Positions 59,401-61,838 of a stretch of 64,000 bases of DNA are shown piece after piece (the stretch's first letter is position 1; each line of letters begins with the position of its first letter). The DNA is from Eublepharis macularius (Eukaryota > Chordata > Lepidosauria > Squamata > Eublepharidae). The position numbers and the translations under genes were made by a program. The notes under the pieces were generated by a model. It did not search any database and was not told where the DNA came from. It worked only from the letters and a program-made list of their open reading frames with translations. Location: positions 64,442,052-64,506,051 of the forward strand of contig NC_072790.1 of NCBI RefSeq assembly GCF_028583425.1, given 5' to 3'.

Positions 59401-61517
59401 TTAGTGGGGGGGGGATGGGGGGGATTCAGGGAAAAGTGAAGTACCTCCTACAAGTCCTTGCAGGTTCCTCACCATGCAAGAGGACTGGGTATGCTGGCAC
59501 CATGCAACTGTGCCACAGGGGGGAGGCTGCTTGGGGAGGGGGAGGTGAAGACAGGGGGCAGGCAAACGTGGATGGGAAGGAGCGAAGGAAGCAGGAAAAG
59601 GAGGAGAGGCTACTGGAGGGCAGGGAAGGGAAACAAAACATGGTGGGGGAGTAGAAAATGAGATCACCCTCCCCGTGCAAATCCTTGTGGGTTTCTTAAT
59701 TCTCAACTTGGCCAAATCTGTGGTACTTAAGTCTGGAGGTTGGTGCAGTCAACAGGCAATACCTATCTTTCTACAAAGCTGAAAAAAGTCCCAGATTTGC
59801 AGAAAAATCTGAAATACGAAAAAAGTATATTGGGGGAGTTAATTCCCCCCCCCCCAAATAATAGAAGCAGAGCCTTAGCTTTAAGAAAATATGGCCCTCA
59901 GTGGCCATTGCTAGACAACCTCAGCAGTACTGCCAGCCTTCTAGCCTTTGTTTCTGTTAGTAAAAGGTAGAGTGAATGGACAGGGTGCAATCCAGGGCTG
60001 TTTTTGGCCTTTGAGGGAGGACTCATCAGGGCCAGGCCCGCTTGCCAACACTATGTGACTTGATACGAGATGTGCATGATTCACTCAGGTCCGGCTCCTT
60101 GCTACTGTTCAACAGCAGCCACCCCATGGAAGCCAATGTAGTGTAGTGGTTAGAGTTTCAGTCAAGGATCTGGGATGCCCAGGTCACCCGTCTGCCATGG
60201 AAGCATACTGGGTGACCTTGGGCCAGTTACACATTCTCAGCCTAACCCACCTCACAGGGTTGTTTTGAGGATAAAATGGGTGAATTGATAAACTGAGGCA
60301 TTTTGCCAAGATGATATATTAAGATGTTCTTGGGAACATGTCATAAAAATGTATCCAGAAACCAACTGAAAGCACTAATAATTAGGAAGTCTCACTGACT
60401 TAAATAGAGACTACTGCTGAATAAATGAGCAAAGGATCACAGCTTTACACAAACAATTGCTTTTTACCTACCTCTGCTGCTTCTTGTTGCTGTTTCACCA
60501 CAGAAGGGTCAATCCCAGGTCCTTCTAGTTCCCTAATAAAATCCTGCGTATCCTTAATAGTGACTATAAGAGACATGTGATCACACCAGAATTTTTCCGC
60601 TAGTTCCATAACATCAAGCAGTTTGGCCTCCCTTTCCTCAGCCAGGACATGGATGTCTTCCCAGATGAAGACCATTTGGTCCAGCTTATCCTGAACCACT
60701 AAACAGGATAACATAGTCAATAGTTACATAAGCAGGTAAATTAAGATTTGCTTTTAAGAAGCTGTTAATGAAACTTACACATGTGTTCATTTTGTAAAGA
60801 AATACTCATTTTAAGGAACTTTGATGGCCAAGCTACATATAATACAACAGTTTGTGATCTGGATCTTCCTCAGAATTTTTAAACCCTAAAAACATCTATT
60901 TGTAGAAAGGGAAGAAGTCATTGTGAGTCAAACCATGACGCAGGGTCACCCTGATCCTTCTGCCACTGCGATTTACCATGTTGGGGTGGGAGAGAGATAC
61001 AGATATGCATATGCATATGGAAAGTCTATAACTCCCCTAAAAGTCCAATACCAGTAACTTATCAATTCTTAGCATTAAAAAAAAAAACTCAGGAAATCCA
61101 TAAATGGATCTCCCATAATCACATTTTACCTGAGAAGATTACAAACATCAGGTAAATAACCATCAGAACACTTTTTAGGCAACATCTGTATCTTTTTCCA
61201 GAAGAAAAACAATATAATTACTAACTTGCTGTTAAAAAAATTAATATTCTACTACTTTGTTTACTTCATCTATAAAGAGACATACCTTTAGCAGATATAT
61301 CTTTATCAGCACCTTGTGAACGTGCAATCATTTCCTCCCCACGCTGTTTCAGTGTTTCAAACATGGGCTGAAGTTTTTCCAGATCCACAGACACATTCTT
61401 ATTTTCACTGATCTGTTCTTTAATCTTCTCAACCTCTGCTGAGATCGAAGGTGGCTGCCTCAAACGTTCAATGATGCGTTCTAGGCTCTCAATAGTTGAA
61501 TCGATCTTGTCATGGAA
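2209..61517 (-). CDS. DST: dystonin (BPAG1), 3' part of the long plakin isoforms; 28 core exons, 5' end outside window
   Basis: Dystonin is a giant cytoskeletal linker (plakin) joining microtubules, actin and intermediate filaments in neurons and muscle. The short epithelial isoform lacks this part of the protein. The spliced core exons (28) total 4479 nt with unbroken frame and encode 1492 residues. Residues 1-1126 are about ten spectrin repeats. Residues 1127-1232 hold two EF-hands, with calcium loops at about 1161-1172 ([12 protein letters not shown]) and 1197-1208 ([12 protein letters not shown]). Residues 1233-1297 are the GAS2/GAR domain, and 1298-1492 the basic tail with GSR repeats and SKIP at 1472-1475. 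The tail words [14 protein letters not shown] and [10 protein letters not shown], and the exon with [20 protein letters not shown], are as I remember DST and not MACF1. No database search was run. Two optional exons are listed separately. Nothing suggests a pseudogene: there are no frameshifts or stops, and all splice sites are present. Confidence 0.96.
2475..4061 (-). other. intron between exons 27 and 28
   Basis: Contains a 34-bp tandem duplication (2732-2799) and a pyrimidine-rich stretch around 3050-3400. Nothing else is recognised. Confidence 0.7.
2732..2799. repeat. 34-bp unit, two tandem copies, each with a palindrome
   Basis: Units 2732-2765 and 2766-2799 differ at about one base. 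Each contains GTGCCTGC and its reverse complement GCAGGCAC, so each unit can form a small hairpin. Confidence 0.85.
4062..4185 (-). CDS. DST: DST exon 27 of window (tail)
   Basis: Encodes [40 protein letters not shown] and A, plus one base (1364-1404). It was found by looking for the missing +1 phase between exons 26 and 28. Acceptor AACAG|GGAACT, donor GCAG|GTGAGT. 124 nt, phase 0 in, phase 1 out. Without it the last exon would be read in another frame and lose the SKIP motif. Confidence 0.94.
4186..7210 (-). other. intron between exons 26 and 27, about 3 kb
   Basis: A/T-rich unique-looking sequence with a short (ATGA)n run near 4201-4216. No repeats or further exons were recognised. Confidence 0.6.
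7211..7410 (-). CDS. DST: DST exon 26 of window (basic Ser/Arg tail)
   Basis: Encodes [60 protein letters not shown] and VATSTPK (about 1297-1363). Disordered, Arg/Ser-rich, with many S/T-P sites. Acceptor TTGTAG|CTAAAG, donor AAG|GTACGT. 200 nt, phase 1 in, phase 0 out. Confidence 0.96.
8091..8122. repeat. (TA)n microsatellite
   Basis: TA runs interrupted by TTTACG, only about 70 bp from the donor of the 69-nt cassette exon, on its downstream side. Confidence 0.85.
8194..8262 (-). CDS. DST: DST optional 69-nt cassette exon ([16 protein letters not shown]...)
   Basis: Between TTTCTAG| and |GTTGGC on the minus strand, 69 nt translate in frame as [20 protein letters not shown] followed by PTI. 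Phase 1 at both ends, so including or skipping it keeps the frame: CR-VHHH...PTI-AKGRTN or CR-AKGRTN. The donor GTTGGC is weak, as expected for a regulated exon. I recall a near-identical segment in some mammalian DST isoforms. Confidence 0.9.
   Translation of the reverse strand, partial: FIITGVKCYVRNQTLQLPLSLL
8263..12106 (-). other. intron upstream of the 69-nt cassette exon
   Basis: Holds a (GT)n microsatellite at 11953-11970. A moderately GC-rich patch at 9080-9300 could be an old interspersed repeat, but I could not name it. No further exon was found. Confidence 0.5.
11953..11970. repeat. (GT)9 microsatellite
   Basis: Uninterrupted GT dinucleotides. Confidence 0.9.
12107..12224 (-). 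CDS. DST: DST exon 25 of window (GAS2/GAR domain core)
   Basis: Encodes [39 protein letters not shown] (1258-1296 plus one base). [17 protein letters not shown] is the GAR core that binds and stabilises microtubules. Acceptor TGCACAG|TTTGGT, donor CGAG|GTATGT. 118 nt, phase 0 in, phase 1 out. Confidence 0.96.
12225..16040 (-). other. intron between the 18-nt microexon and exon 25
   Basis: The one feature that stands out is the perfect inverted repeat at 12916-13008. The remainder is A/T-rich without recognised repeats or exons. Confidence 0.55.
12916..13008. repeat. perfect 45-bp inverted repeat with 3-bp loop
   Basis: Arms 12916-12960 and 12964-13008 are exact reverse complements (45 of 45) around the spacer TAT. 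The arms begin AGGAAAGGAGATCACAAAAT and end CTGAAGATAT. In the DST pre-mRNA this would be a perfect 45-bp RNA hairpin about 690 nt upstream of exon 25. No flanking duplication is obvious. Confidence 0.97.
16041..16058 (-). CDS. DST: DST optional 18-nt microexon (FFLGNQ) inside GAR domain
   Basis: Eighteen bases, flanked by ATCAG| and |GTATAA on the minus strand, translate as FFLGNQ in phase 0-0. Inserted between NKYR and FGDSQQ they give NKYRFFLGNQFGDSQQ, which I recall as an alternative form of mammalian DST. The symmetrical length lets it be included or skipped freely. It lies 0.8 kb after exon 24 and 3.8 kb before exon 25. Confidence 0.87.
16876..16950 (-). CDS. DST: DST exon 24 of window (start of GAS2/GAR domain)
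   Basis: Encodes 25 residues (1233-1257): [20 protein letters not shown] and DNKYR. The CKC pair belongs to the cysteine set of the GAR (GAS2-related) microtubule-binding domain. Acceptor GACAG|GTGACG, donor AGA|GTAAGT, phase 0-0. Too short to appear as a long open frame. Confidence 0.94.
17095..17249 (-). CDS. DST: DST exon 23 of window (EF-hand 2)
   Basis: Encodes [40 protein letters not shown] and [12 protein letters not shown] (1181-1232). The loop [12 protein letters not shown] is canonical. Acceptor CTGCAG|AGTTTC. The donor GAG|GTGCGC lies beside a short run of Gs and Cs in the intron. Phase 1 in, phase 0 out. Confidence 0.96.
17285..18335 (-). repeat. possible LTR-like insertion (unclassified)
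   Basis: In minus orientation there is AATAAA near 17640-17650, in the setting TTAATAAACTTTATT, followed by U5-like sequence. The stretch also carries small tandem repeats of ATCTCATCCCTC type (18149-18197) and ACCAAGAAACAG (18290-18325). No terminal repeats or coding part were proved, so this is only a suggestion. Confidence 0.25.
18149..18197. repeat. short minisatellite (ATCTCATCCCTC-like)
   Basis: Four imperfect repeats of CTCATCTCATCC/CTCATCCC. Confidence 0.7.
18628..18790 (-). CDS. DST: DST exon 22 of window (EF-hand 1)
   Basis: Encodes [40 protein letters not shown] and [14 protein letters not shown] (1127-1180 plus one base). The loop [12 protein letters not shown] has Asp at positions 1, 3 and 5, Gly at 6, Ile at 8 and Glu at 12, all calcium-competent. 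Acceptor TTTAG|CTGAAG, donor TCAA|GTAAGT. 163 nt, phase 0 in, phase 1 out. Confidence 0.96.
18934..18957. repeat. (CCA)8 microsatellite
   Basis: Uninterrupted CAC/CCA triplets in the intron between exons 21 and 22. The rest of that intron (18958-20060) shows nothing recognisable. Confidence 0.9.
20061..20224 (-). CDS. DST: DST exon 21 of window (end of spectrin rod)
   Basis: Encodes [40 protein letters not shown] and [14 protein letters not shown] (1072-1126). [17 protein letters not shown] is the final helix C before the EF-hands. Acceptor AACAG|GAAAAC, donor GAA|GTTAGT. 164 nt, phase 1 in, phase 0 out. Confidence 0.94.
20602..20731 (-). CDS. DST: DST exon 20 of window (linker after spectrin rod)
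   Basis: Encodes [40 protein letters not shown] and RGGR (1029-1071 plus one base). It is a basic, low-complexity linker between the last repeat helices. Acceptor TTGCAG|ATGTTC, donor GGAC|GTAAGT. 130 nt, phase 0 in, phase 1 out; the split codon becomes Arg. Confidence 0.93.
20799..20893 (-). mobile_element. tRNA-SINE fragment
   Basis: On the minus strand, TTTAGTGTAATGGTAGAACT followed by GGGAGACCCGAATTC, and CTTGGGTCACTAAGTCACAG. Resembles the head of the other SINEs in the window, heavily decayed. Confidence 0.45.
21402..21590 (-). CDS. DST: DST exon 19 of window (last spectrin repeat, helix A); GC donor
   Basis: Encodes 63 residues (966-1028): [60 protein letters not shown]. Acceptor AAAG|GTGTTA. 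The donor reads CAG|GCAAGT: a GC-AG intron with otherwise consensus donor bases. Reading through the GC would add unrelated residues and reach a stop within about ten codons. Confidence 0.94.
22184..22327 (-). CDS. DST: DST exon 18 of window (spectrin repeat, helix C)
   Basis: Encodes 48 residues (918-965): [48 protein letters not shown]. Acceptor CTTAG|GAATTC, donor GAG|GTCAGT, phase 0-0. It is preceded by a 4.9-kb intron. Confidence 0.94.
22921..22939. repeat. (AC)n microsatellite
   Basis: Uninterrupted AC dinucleotides ending in AA. Confidence 0.9.
24267..24490. mobile_element. inverted-repeat MITE (two-arm element)
   Basis: The left half (GTTGGTCTGCAGTAGAAGAG, AGCAAGATTCGAGTCCAGTA) is an imperfect reverse complement of the right half, which reads AGAGCAAGATTAGGGTCCAG on the minus strand. 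The centre carries TGATGAAGGGAGCTTTGGCT. Copies of this type are very common in reptile genomes. A one-arm copy lies at 35959-36072. Confidence 0.7.
25437..25515. repeat. short palindromic intronic repeat, partial copy
   Basis: CTGCAATCCTGTGCACACTT ... GTGGGACTCACTTCTAAGTG. Related to the family best seen at 31605-31697. Confidence 0.5.
26752..26892. repeat. short palindromic intronic repeat
   Basis: Contains CTTCAATGGGCTTAGAAGGG and GCTCTGCTTAGGATGGCC, with an inverted first half (CAGTACAATCCCACACAG). Confidence 0.6.
27042..27175. repeat. dispersed reptilian repeat fragment
   Basis: TTGTGGGTTTTCCGGGCTGT, CCTGACGTTTCGCCAGCAGC and GCTGGCATCTTCAGAGGTG are familiar words of an abundant lizard repeat. 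Ends are not resolved. Confidence 0.55.
27325..27453 (-). CDS. DST: DST exon 17 of window (spectrin repeat, helix A)
   Basis: Encodes 43 residues (875-917), [20 protein letters not shown] and [20 protein letters not shown] ending in Arg. Acceptor TACAG|GCAGAG, donor CGG|GTAAGT, phase 0-0. Confidence 0.94.
27454..28635 (-). other. intron between exons 16 and 17
   Basis: About 1.2 kb of A/T-rich sequence with nothing recognised. Confidence 0.5.
28636..28830 (-). CDS. DST: DST exon 16 of window (spectrin repeat)
   Basis: Encodes 65 residues (810-874): [60 protein letters not shown]. Acceptor ATTAG|GTGTTC, donor CAG|GTGAGC, phase 0-0. Confidence 0.95.
28985..29192 (-). mobile_element. second tRNA-derived SINE family
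   Basis: Minus strand starts GGAGCCATGGCTCAGTGGTA (A box), then GATTCAATTCTTGGCA (B-box-like), GAGACCCTGGAGAGCAGCTG and GGTCTATC/GACTCAGACAGCTTCC, ending near TGTGTTCATG. This is a common squamate tRNA-SINE layout, not a functional tRNA gene. A shorter relative lies at 55240-55300. Confidence 0.7.
29193..30064 (-). other. intron between exons 15 and 16, repeat-free part
   Basis: A/T-rich; no repeat or coding signal recognised. Confidence 0.45.
30065..30224 (-). CDS. DST: DST exon 15 of window (spectrin repeat, helix A)
   Basis: Encodes [40 protein letters not shown] and [13 protein letters not shown] (756-809). Acceptor TTCAG|ACAAAA. The donor AAA|GTAATG lacks the common G at +5 and is relatively weak. 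The open frame runs on into the intron, so the exon end rests on the next exon joining in phase 0. Confidence 0.94.
30225..31604 (-). other. intron between exons 14 and 15
   Basis: No element could be named. 30780-31030 is somewhat GC-rich. Confidence 0.45.
31605..31697. repeat. short palindromic intronic repeat, well preserved
   Basis: CGCAGTCCTAAGAGTAGTTA, CTTCTAAGTCCATTGAAGTC, AATAGGTTTAGAAAGTTGTA, then ACTCTGTTTAAGACTGCACT. The outer halves are imperfect reverse complements. Related copies: 25437, 26752, 45596, 47906, 52200, 54210 and 55462. Confidence 0.7.
31776..31945 (-). CDS. DST: DST exon 14 of window (spectrin repeat)
   Basis: Encodes [40 protein letters not shown] and [14 protein letters not shown] (700-755 plus two bases). 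It is 170 nt, phase 0 in and phase 2 out; the split Arg is completed by the A that opens the next exon. Acceptor GTACAG|GAATTC, donor AAAG|GTAAAG. A 5.4-kb intron separates it from the previous exon. Confidence 0.93.
32052..32545. mobile_element. Tc1/mariner-like (Tigger-type) non-autonomous element, copy 1
   Basis: Right end TTTTTTACAG followed by TA. The body shares CATCCTACACATCAGGCAGA, TAAGCAGGC and AGCCAGCTAGAGAG with the second copy at 61839-62299. The left end is less clear. Confidence 0.5.
32620..32725 (+). mobile_element. MIR/CORE-type SINE fragment (3' half)
   Basis: ATCTGCAATATGGAGATAAT, AATACTGACCTGCCTTATAG, GAGTGTTGTAAGGATTACGA, then GAACACTTGAAAGCATTAT. This follows the order of the MIR 3' region. 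Confidence 0.6.
33774..33799. repeat. (TC)n microsatellite
   Basis: CT/TC dinucleotides with one interruption. Confidence 0.85.
34352..34400. repeat. imperfect ATGATGGTGTTT minisatellite
   Basis: Successive units GATGGTGTTTAT, GATGGTGTTTAT, GATGTTTAT and GATGTTTT. Confidence 0.8.
35959..36072 (+). mobile_element. one arm of the MITE seen at 24.3 kb
   Basis: CAGGTGGGTAGCCATGTTGG, TCTGCAGTAAAAGAGCAGGA, TTTGAGTCCAGTGGCACTTT. Closely matches the left arm at 24267. Confidence 0.65.
36073..37374 (-). other. intron between exons 13 and 14, exon-13-proximal part
   Basis: A/T-rich, with some ATT/TTA triplet runs near 36595-36615 and 36847-36870. Nothing further recognised. Confidence 0.45.
37375..37494 (-). 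CDS. DST: DST exon 13 of window (spectrin repeat, helix A)
   Basis: Encodes 40 residues (660-699), [20 protein letters not shown] and [25 protein letters not shown]...WL..SEK is the helix A signature. Acceptor TTACAG|TTCCAT, donor AAG|GTGAGT, phase 0-0. It is 270 bp from a complete hAT-type element in the following intron. Confidence 0.94.
37767..38456. mobile_element. complete non-autonomous hAT-type transposon, 690 bp
   Basis: Flanked by a perfect 8-bp duplication ATTTGTAC (37759-37766 and 38457-38464), as hAT transposases make. Terminal inverted repeats TAGGAATGTGCA and TAGGGGTGTGCA (minus strand of the right end) agree at 10 of 12 positions. The interior is GC-rich, without a transposase frame, and holds further palindromes (37916-37955; 38075-38124, 22-bp perfect arms with 6-bp spacer). 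Open frames across it are incidental. Confidence 0.88.
38465..39961 (-). other. intron between exons 12 and 13, exon-12-proximal part
   Basis: No named feature. 38880-39290 is less A/T-rich than its surroundings and may be an old insertion. Confidence 0.4.
39962..40168 (-). CDS. DST: DST exon 12 of window (spectrin repeat)
   Basis: Encodes 69 residues (591-659), beginning [20 protein letters not shown], then [40 protein letters not shown] and KRAKQ. The block is strikingly conserved in plakins. Acceptor GGAAG|GTCTTT, donor CAG|GTAATG, phase 0-0. Confidence 0.95.
40406..40561 (-). CDS. DST: DST exon 11 of window (spectrin repeat, helix A)
   Basis: Encodes 52 residues (539-590), [52 protein letters not shown]. 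The EFH...WL.QAE signature marks helix A. Acceptor TTGCAG|GTGAAA, donor AAG|GTATGT, phase 0-0. Confidence 0.95.
40562..43032 (-). other. intron between exons 10 and 11, 2.5 kb
   Basis: A/T-rich; no repeat family or exon recognised with confidence. Confidence 0.5.
43033..43203 (-). CDS. DST: DST exon 10 of window (spectrin repeat)
   Basis: Encodes 57 residues (482-538): [20 protein letters not shown], then [20 protein letters not shown] and [12 protein letters not shown]. Acceptor TTTAG|GAACTC, donor AAA|GTATGT, phase 0-0. A composite repeat begins about 60 bp to its right, in the intron. Confidence 0.93.
43616..43800 (+). mobile_element. tRNA-derived SINE inside composite repeat
   Basis: ATGTAGTGGTTAGAGTTTTG (A-box-like), GATCCAGGTTTGACTC (B-box-like), GGTATAAATGAACTAACT tail. 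Confidence 0.65.
43958..44282 (+). repeat. 72-bp direct duplication in module C
   Basis: 43958-44029 and 44210-44282 share CCACTTGTTATACTCTAAAA, GTTATCCTCAA and TTACCATAAAGTGCA, with only a few mismatches. Confidence 0.85.
44960..45088 (-). CDS. DST: DST exon 9 of window (spectrin repeat, helix A)
   Basis: Encodes 43 residues (439-481): [43 protein letters not shown]. It was found only by reading the minus strand between AG and GT, since no long open frame marks it. Acceptor TTTAG|GCACAA, donor ATG|GTAAGG, phase 0-0. Confidence 0.93.
45596..45665. repeat. short palindromic intronic repeat, decayed copy
   Basis: GACCCAGCCTATGATAAACA, TTTCTAAGTCCAATGGATGA. Partial match to the family at 31605. 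Confidence 0.35.
45760..45957 (-). CDS. DST: DST exon 8 of window (spectrin repeat)
   Basis: Encodes 66 residues (373-438), [20 protein letters not shown] through [19 protein letters not shown]. It is helix B and C of the repeat begun in the previous exon. Acceptor TTGCAG|GTGCTA, donor CAG|GTATGT, phase 0-0. Confidence 0.94.
46850..47760. repeat. GC-rich insertion of unknown family
   Basis: About 0.9 kb, clearly richer in G and C than the flanking intron, with a poly-C run (47648-47658). Several overlapping open frames occur on both strands but none resembles a known protein. Terminal repeats were not found. Confidence 0.35.
47906..47966. repeat. short palindromic intronic repeat (61 bp)
   Basis: GTGCAATCCTAAACAAAGTT on the left faces AACTCTGTTTAGGATTGTGC on the right, so the two ends are imperfect reverse complements. 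Confidence 0.75.
48649..48804 (-). CDS. DST: DST exon 7 of window (spectrin repeat, helix A)
   Basis: Encodes 52 residues (321-372): [58 protein letters not shown] is the helix A core. The donor CAT|GTACGT was chosen because the next exon begins GTG CTA CAA (V-L-Q), restoring HHVLQ. Acceptor TTACAG|CATAAG. Confidence 0.94.
49379..49552 (-). CDS. DST: DST exon 6 of window (spectrin repeat)
   Basis: Encodes 58 residues (263-320) starting [19 protein letters not shown] and ending [17 protein letters not shown]. This is a classic helix B/C with the conserved Trp. Acceptor CAACAG|CAATTT, donor CAG|GTAAAT, phase 0-0. Confidence 0.94.
49788..50330 (-). mobile_element. decayed L2/CR1-like LINE fragment
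   Basis: On the plus strand TATATTCCACCTTTCTCCAT (3' end of the element, read minus) and CTATTCCACAACCAAGGGAC, CACCACAGAAAGGATAACG. The phrase order resembles L2-type LINEs. No intact frame. Confidence 0.5.
50331..52042 (-). other. intron between exons 5 and 6, unexplained part
   Basis: Contains a 242-codon minus-strand open frame (50423-51151) without recognisable motifs, probably chance or repeat-derived, and nothing else that I can name. Confidence 0.4.
52043..52144 (-). CDS. DST: DST exon 5 of window (spectrin repeat)
   Basis: Encodes [20 protein letters not shown] and then [14 protein letters not shown] (229-262), the end of helix A and part of helix B. Acceptor TTACAG|GCTTTA, donor AAG|GTATAA, phase 0-0, 102 nt. 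Confidence 0.92.
52200..52283. repeat. short palindromic intronic repeat
   Basis: GATTTCAATGGACGGAGAAG, GACGTAACTCAGCTTAGGAG, TGGACTGCACTGCAGGC. Matches the right half of the family at 31605. Confidence 0.5.
52610..53190. repeat. GC-rich insertion of unknown family
   Basis: Richer in G and C than its surroundings, with CCTATTTAAGGAGGG (TATA-like) near 52957. It may be a solo LTR, but no TG...CA ends or target duplication were identified. Confidence 0.3.
53191..54864 (-). other. intron between exons 4 and 5, A/T-rich part
   Basis: Only a weak copy of the short palindromic repeat at 54210-54262 was seen. Confidence 0.45.
54865..54966 (-). CDS. DST: DST exon 4 of window (spectrin repeat, helix C)
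   Basis: Encodes 34 residues, [20 protein letters not shown] through [14 protein letters not shown] (195-228). The W-x-x-L-N-K-x-W pattern is typical of helix C leading into the next helix A. Acceptor TGTAG|CTGAAT, donor CAG|GTAAGG, phase 0-0. Confidence 0.92.
55240..55300 (+). mobile_element. fragment of the second tRNA-SINE family
   Basis: CACAGTTCAGTGGCAGAGAC, TTAGATGCAGAAGGTCACAG, GTGAAATATC. Resembles the head of the element at 28985-29192. Confidence 0.5.
55462..55552. repeat. short palindromic intronic repeat
   Basis: TAGTGCCTTCCTAAGCAGTA, TCTAAGTCCATTGAAGTTAA, CTTCTTAGGATGGCACT. The ends pair imperfectly. Confidence 0.65.
55628..56170 (-). mobile_element. L2-like LINE 3' end with ORF2 C-terminus remnant
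   Basis: Minus-strand reading recovers [29 protein letters not shown] and [11 protein letters not shown], the usual last segment of L2/CR1-group ORF2. A GCCCTGAGCC...GGAGGGCGG 3'UTR and an ATAAATAAATAAATAAATA tail (55628-55650) follow. The element is 5'-truncated. Confidence 0.75.
56157..56202. repeat. 20-bp direct duplication
   Basis: GCTCCTTCTCCTCATTTCAT occurs at 56157-56176 and again at 56183-56202, near the 5' junction of the truncated LINE. It could be a target-site duplication remnant or a local slip. Confidence 0.85.
56345..57265 (-). mobile_element. second L2-like LINE fragment, reverse-transcriptase C-terminal part
   Basis: The minus strand reads [20 protein letters not shown] and [16 protein letters not shown], then [20 protein letters not shown] and [20 protein letters not shown], typical of the thumb/C-terminal part of L2-type reverse transcriptases. 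Broken by several frame changes, so a pseudogenised copy. [11 protein letters not shown] near 56600-56640 is its C-terminus. Confidence 0.8.
57478..57600 (-). CDS. DST: DST exon 3 of window (spectrin repeat)
   Basis: Encodes 41 residues, [20 protein letters not shown] through [16 protein letters not shown] (154-194). The acceptor is TTTTAG|AGTATC and the donor GAG|GTAAGT; phase 0 at both ends. It lies between two repeat-rich intron stretches. Confidence 0.92.
57601..58434 (-). other. intron between exons 2 and 3, left part
   Basis: Nothing recognised apart from a G-run near 58258-58272. 57800-57920 contains an imperfect mirrored pair around AGTGTGTGTGAA. Confidence 0.4.
58435..58590 (-). mobile_element. 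SINE fragment (tRNA-type, decayed)
   Basis: On the minus strand GAGCAAGTTTAGAGTGTCAA, then GGGACACTTGGGTTCAAATTC and CTAACCTACCTCACAGAAT. Order and words match the body of the other tRNA-SINEs. Confidence 0.55.
58945..59072. mobile_element. 128-bp palindromic MITE, 60-bp arms, 3-bp target duplication
   Basis: Arms 58945-59004 and 59013-59072 pair at 53 of 60 positions around an 8-bp loop. All seven mismatches are C/T or G/A changes at CpG. ATG occurs on both sides (58942-58944 and 59073-59075). The related repeat copy at 43.5 kb lacks the insertion and has a single ATG. Confidence 0.88.
59134..59362 (+). mobile_element. tRNA-derived SINE (best copy)
   Basis: GTGTAGTTTAGTGGTTAGAG (A box), GACCCAGGTCTGAATCACC (B box), CTAACCTACCTTTCAGGGTT, GTAAGCTGCTTTGGGTCCCC, tail AATAAATGAATT. 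Sauria-SINE-like. Confidence 0.75.
60128..60315 (+). mobile_element. tRNA-derived SINE inside composite repeat
   Basis: GTAGTGTAGTGGTTAGAGTT, GCCCAGGTCACCCG, GGGTGACCTTGGGCCAGTTA, CTAACCCACCTCACAGGGTT. It ends about 155 bp before exon 2. Confidence 0.7.
60472..60698 (-). CDS. DST: DST exon 2 of window (spectrin repeats)
   Basis: Encodes [20 protein letters not shown], then [20 protein letters not shown] and [15 protein letters not shown], about residues 78-153. It covers helix C of one repeat and helix A of the next. The acceptor is TTTAG|TGGTTC. The donor is taken as GAG|GTAGGT, because the next exon continues in phase 0; a second GT four bases downstream would break the frame. 227 nt. Confidence 0.92.
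61286..61517 (-). CDS. DST: DST exon 1 of window (spectrin repeat, helix A onward)
   Basis: The exon opens with [16 protein letters not shown], the start of a spectrin-repeat helix A, and continues through [20 protein letters not shown] to DKDISAK. The acceptor is TACAG before TTCCATGAC and the donor is AAAG|GTATG. It is 232 nt, starts in phase 0 and leaves one base, completed by the next exon to give Val. It encodes residues 1-77 of the fragment. Residues upstream of Phe in the same open frame are intronic. Confidence 0.93.
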
Positions 61518-61707
61518 CTGTACAGACAAATGGGGGTAGGAGGAAGACTGGATGAGTAACATTAGATTAACTGTGACAAAAGTTATTGCTGAATTAAGGC
61601 GTATGAACATCCTCAACTGTATATGTAGTTGCATTTTACCTTAGCACCATGCATTAACAGTCTCCTTAGTGTGACTTTTCTAAATGGGAAGTAGTAATGT
61701 TTTTATT

Positions 61708-61780
<73 letters not shown>
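61708..61780. repeat. (ATC)24 microsatellite
   Basis: About 24 uninterrupted ATC/TCA triplets, about 190 bp from exon 1 in the upstream intron. Confidence 0.95.
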
Positions 61781-61838
61781 CCTATATTTAGTCACAATGT
61801 TAAATAAAATATCCTGGATTGTTTTAAAGCTCCATATA

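Larger units (their letters stand above)
58838..60315 (+). repeat. composite repeat copy R, tandem: B-SINE-C-A-B-SINE
   Basis: The first unit starts in module B (58838), is interrupted by a palindromic MITE (58945-59075), then SINE (59134-59362) and C (59380-59697). The second unit begins directly with A (59698), B (about 59960) and SINE (60128-60315). This shows A-B-SINE-C as a repeating unit. Confidence 0.75.

Noticed and set aside
61708..61780. CRISPR-like array
   Set aside because: A simple triplet microsatellite with no spacers.
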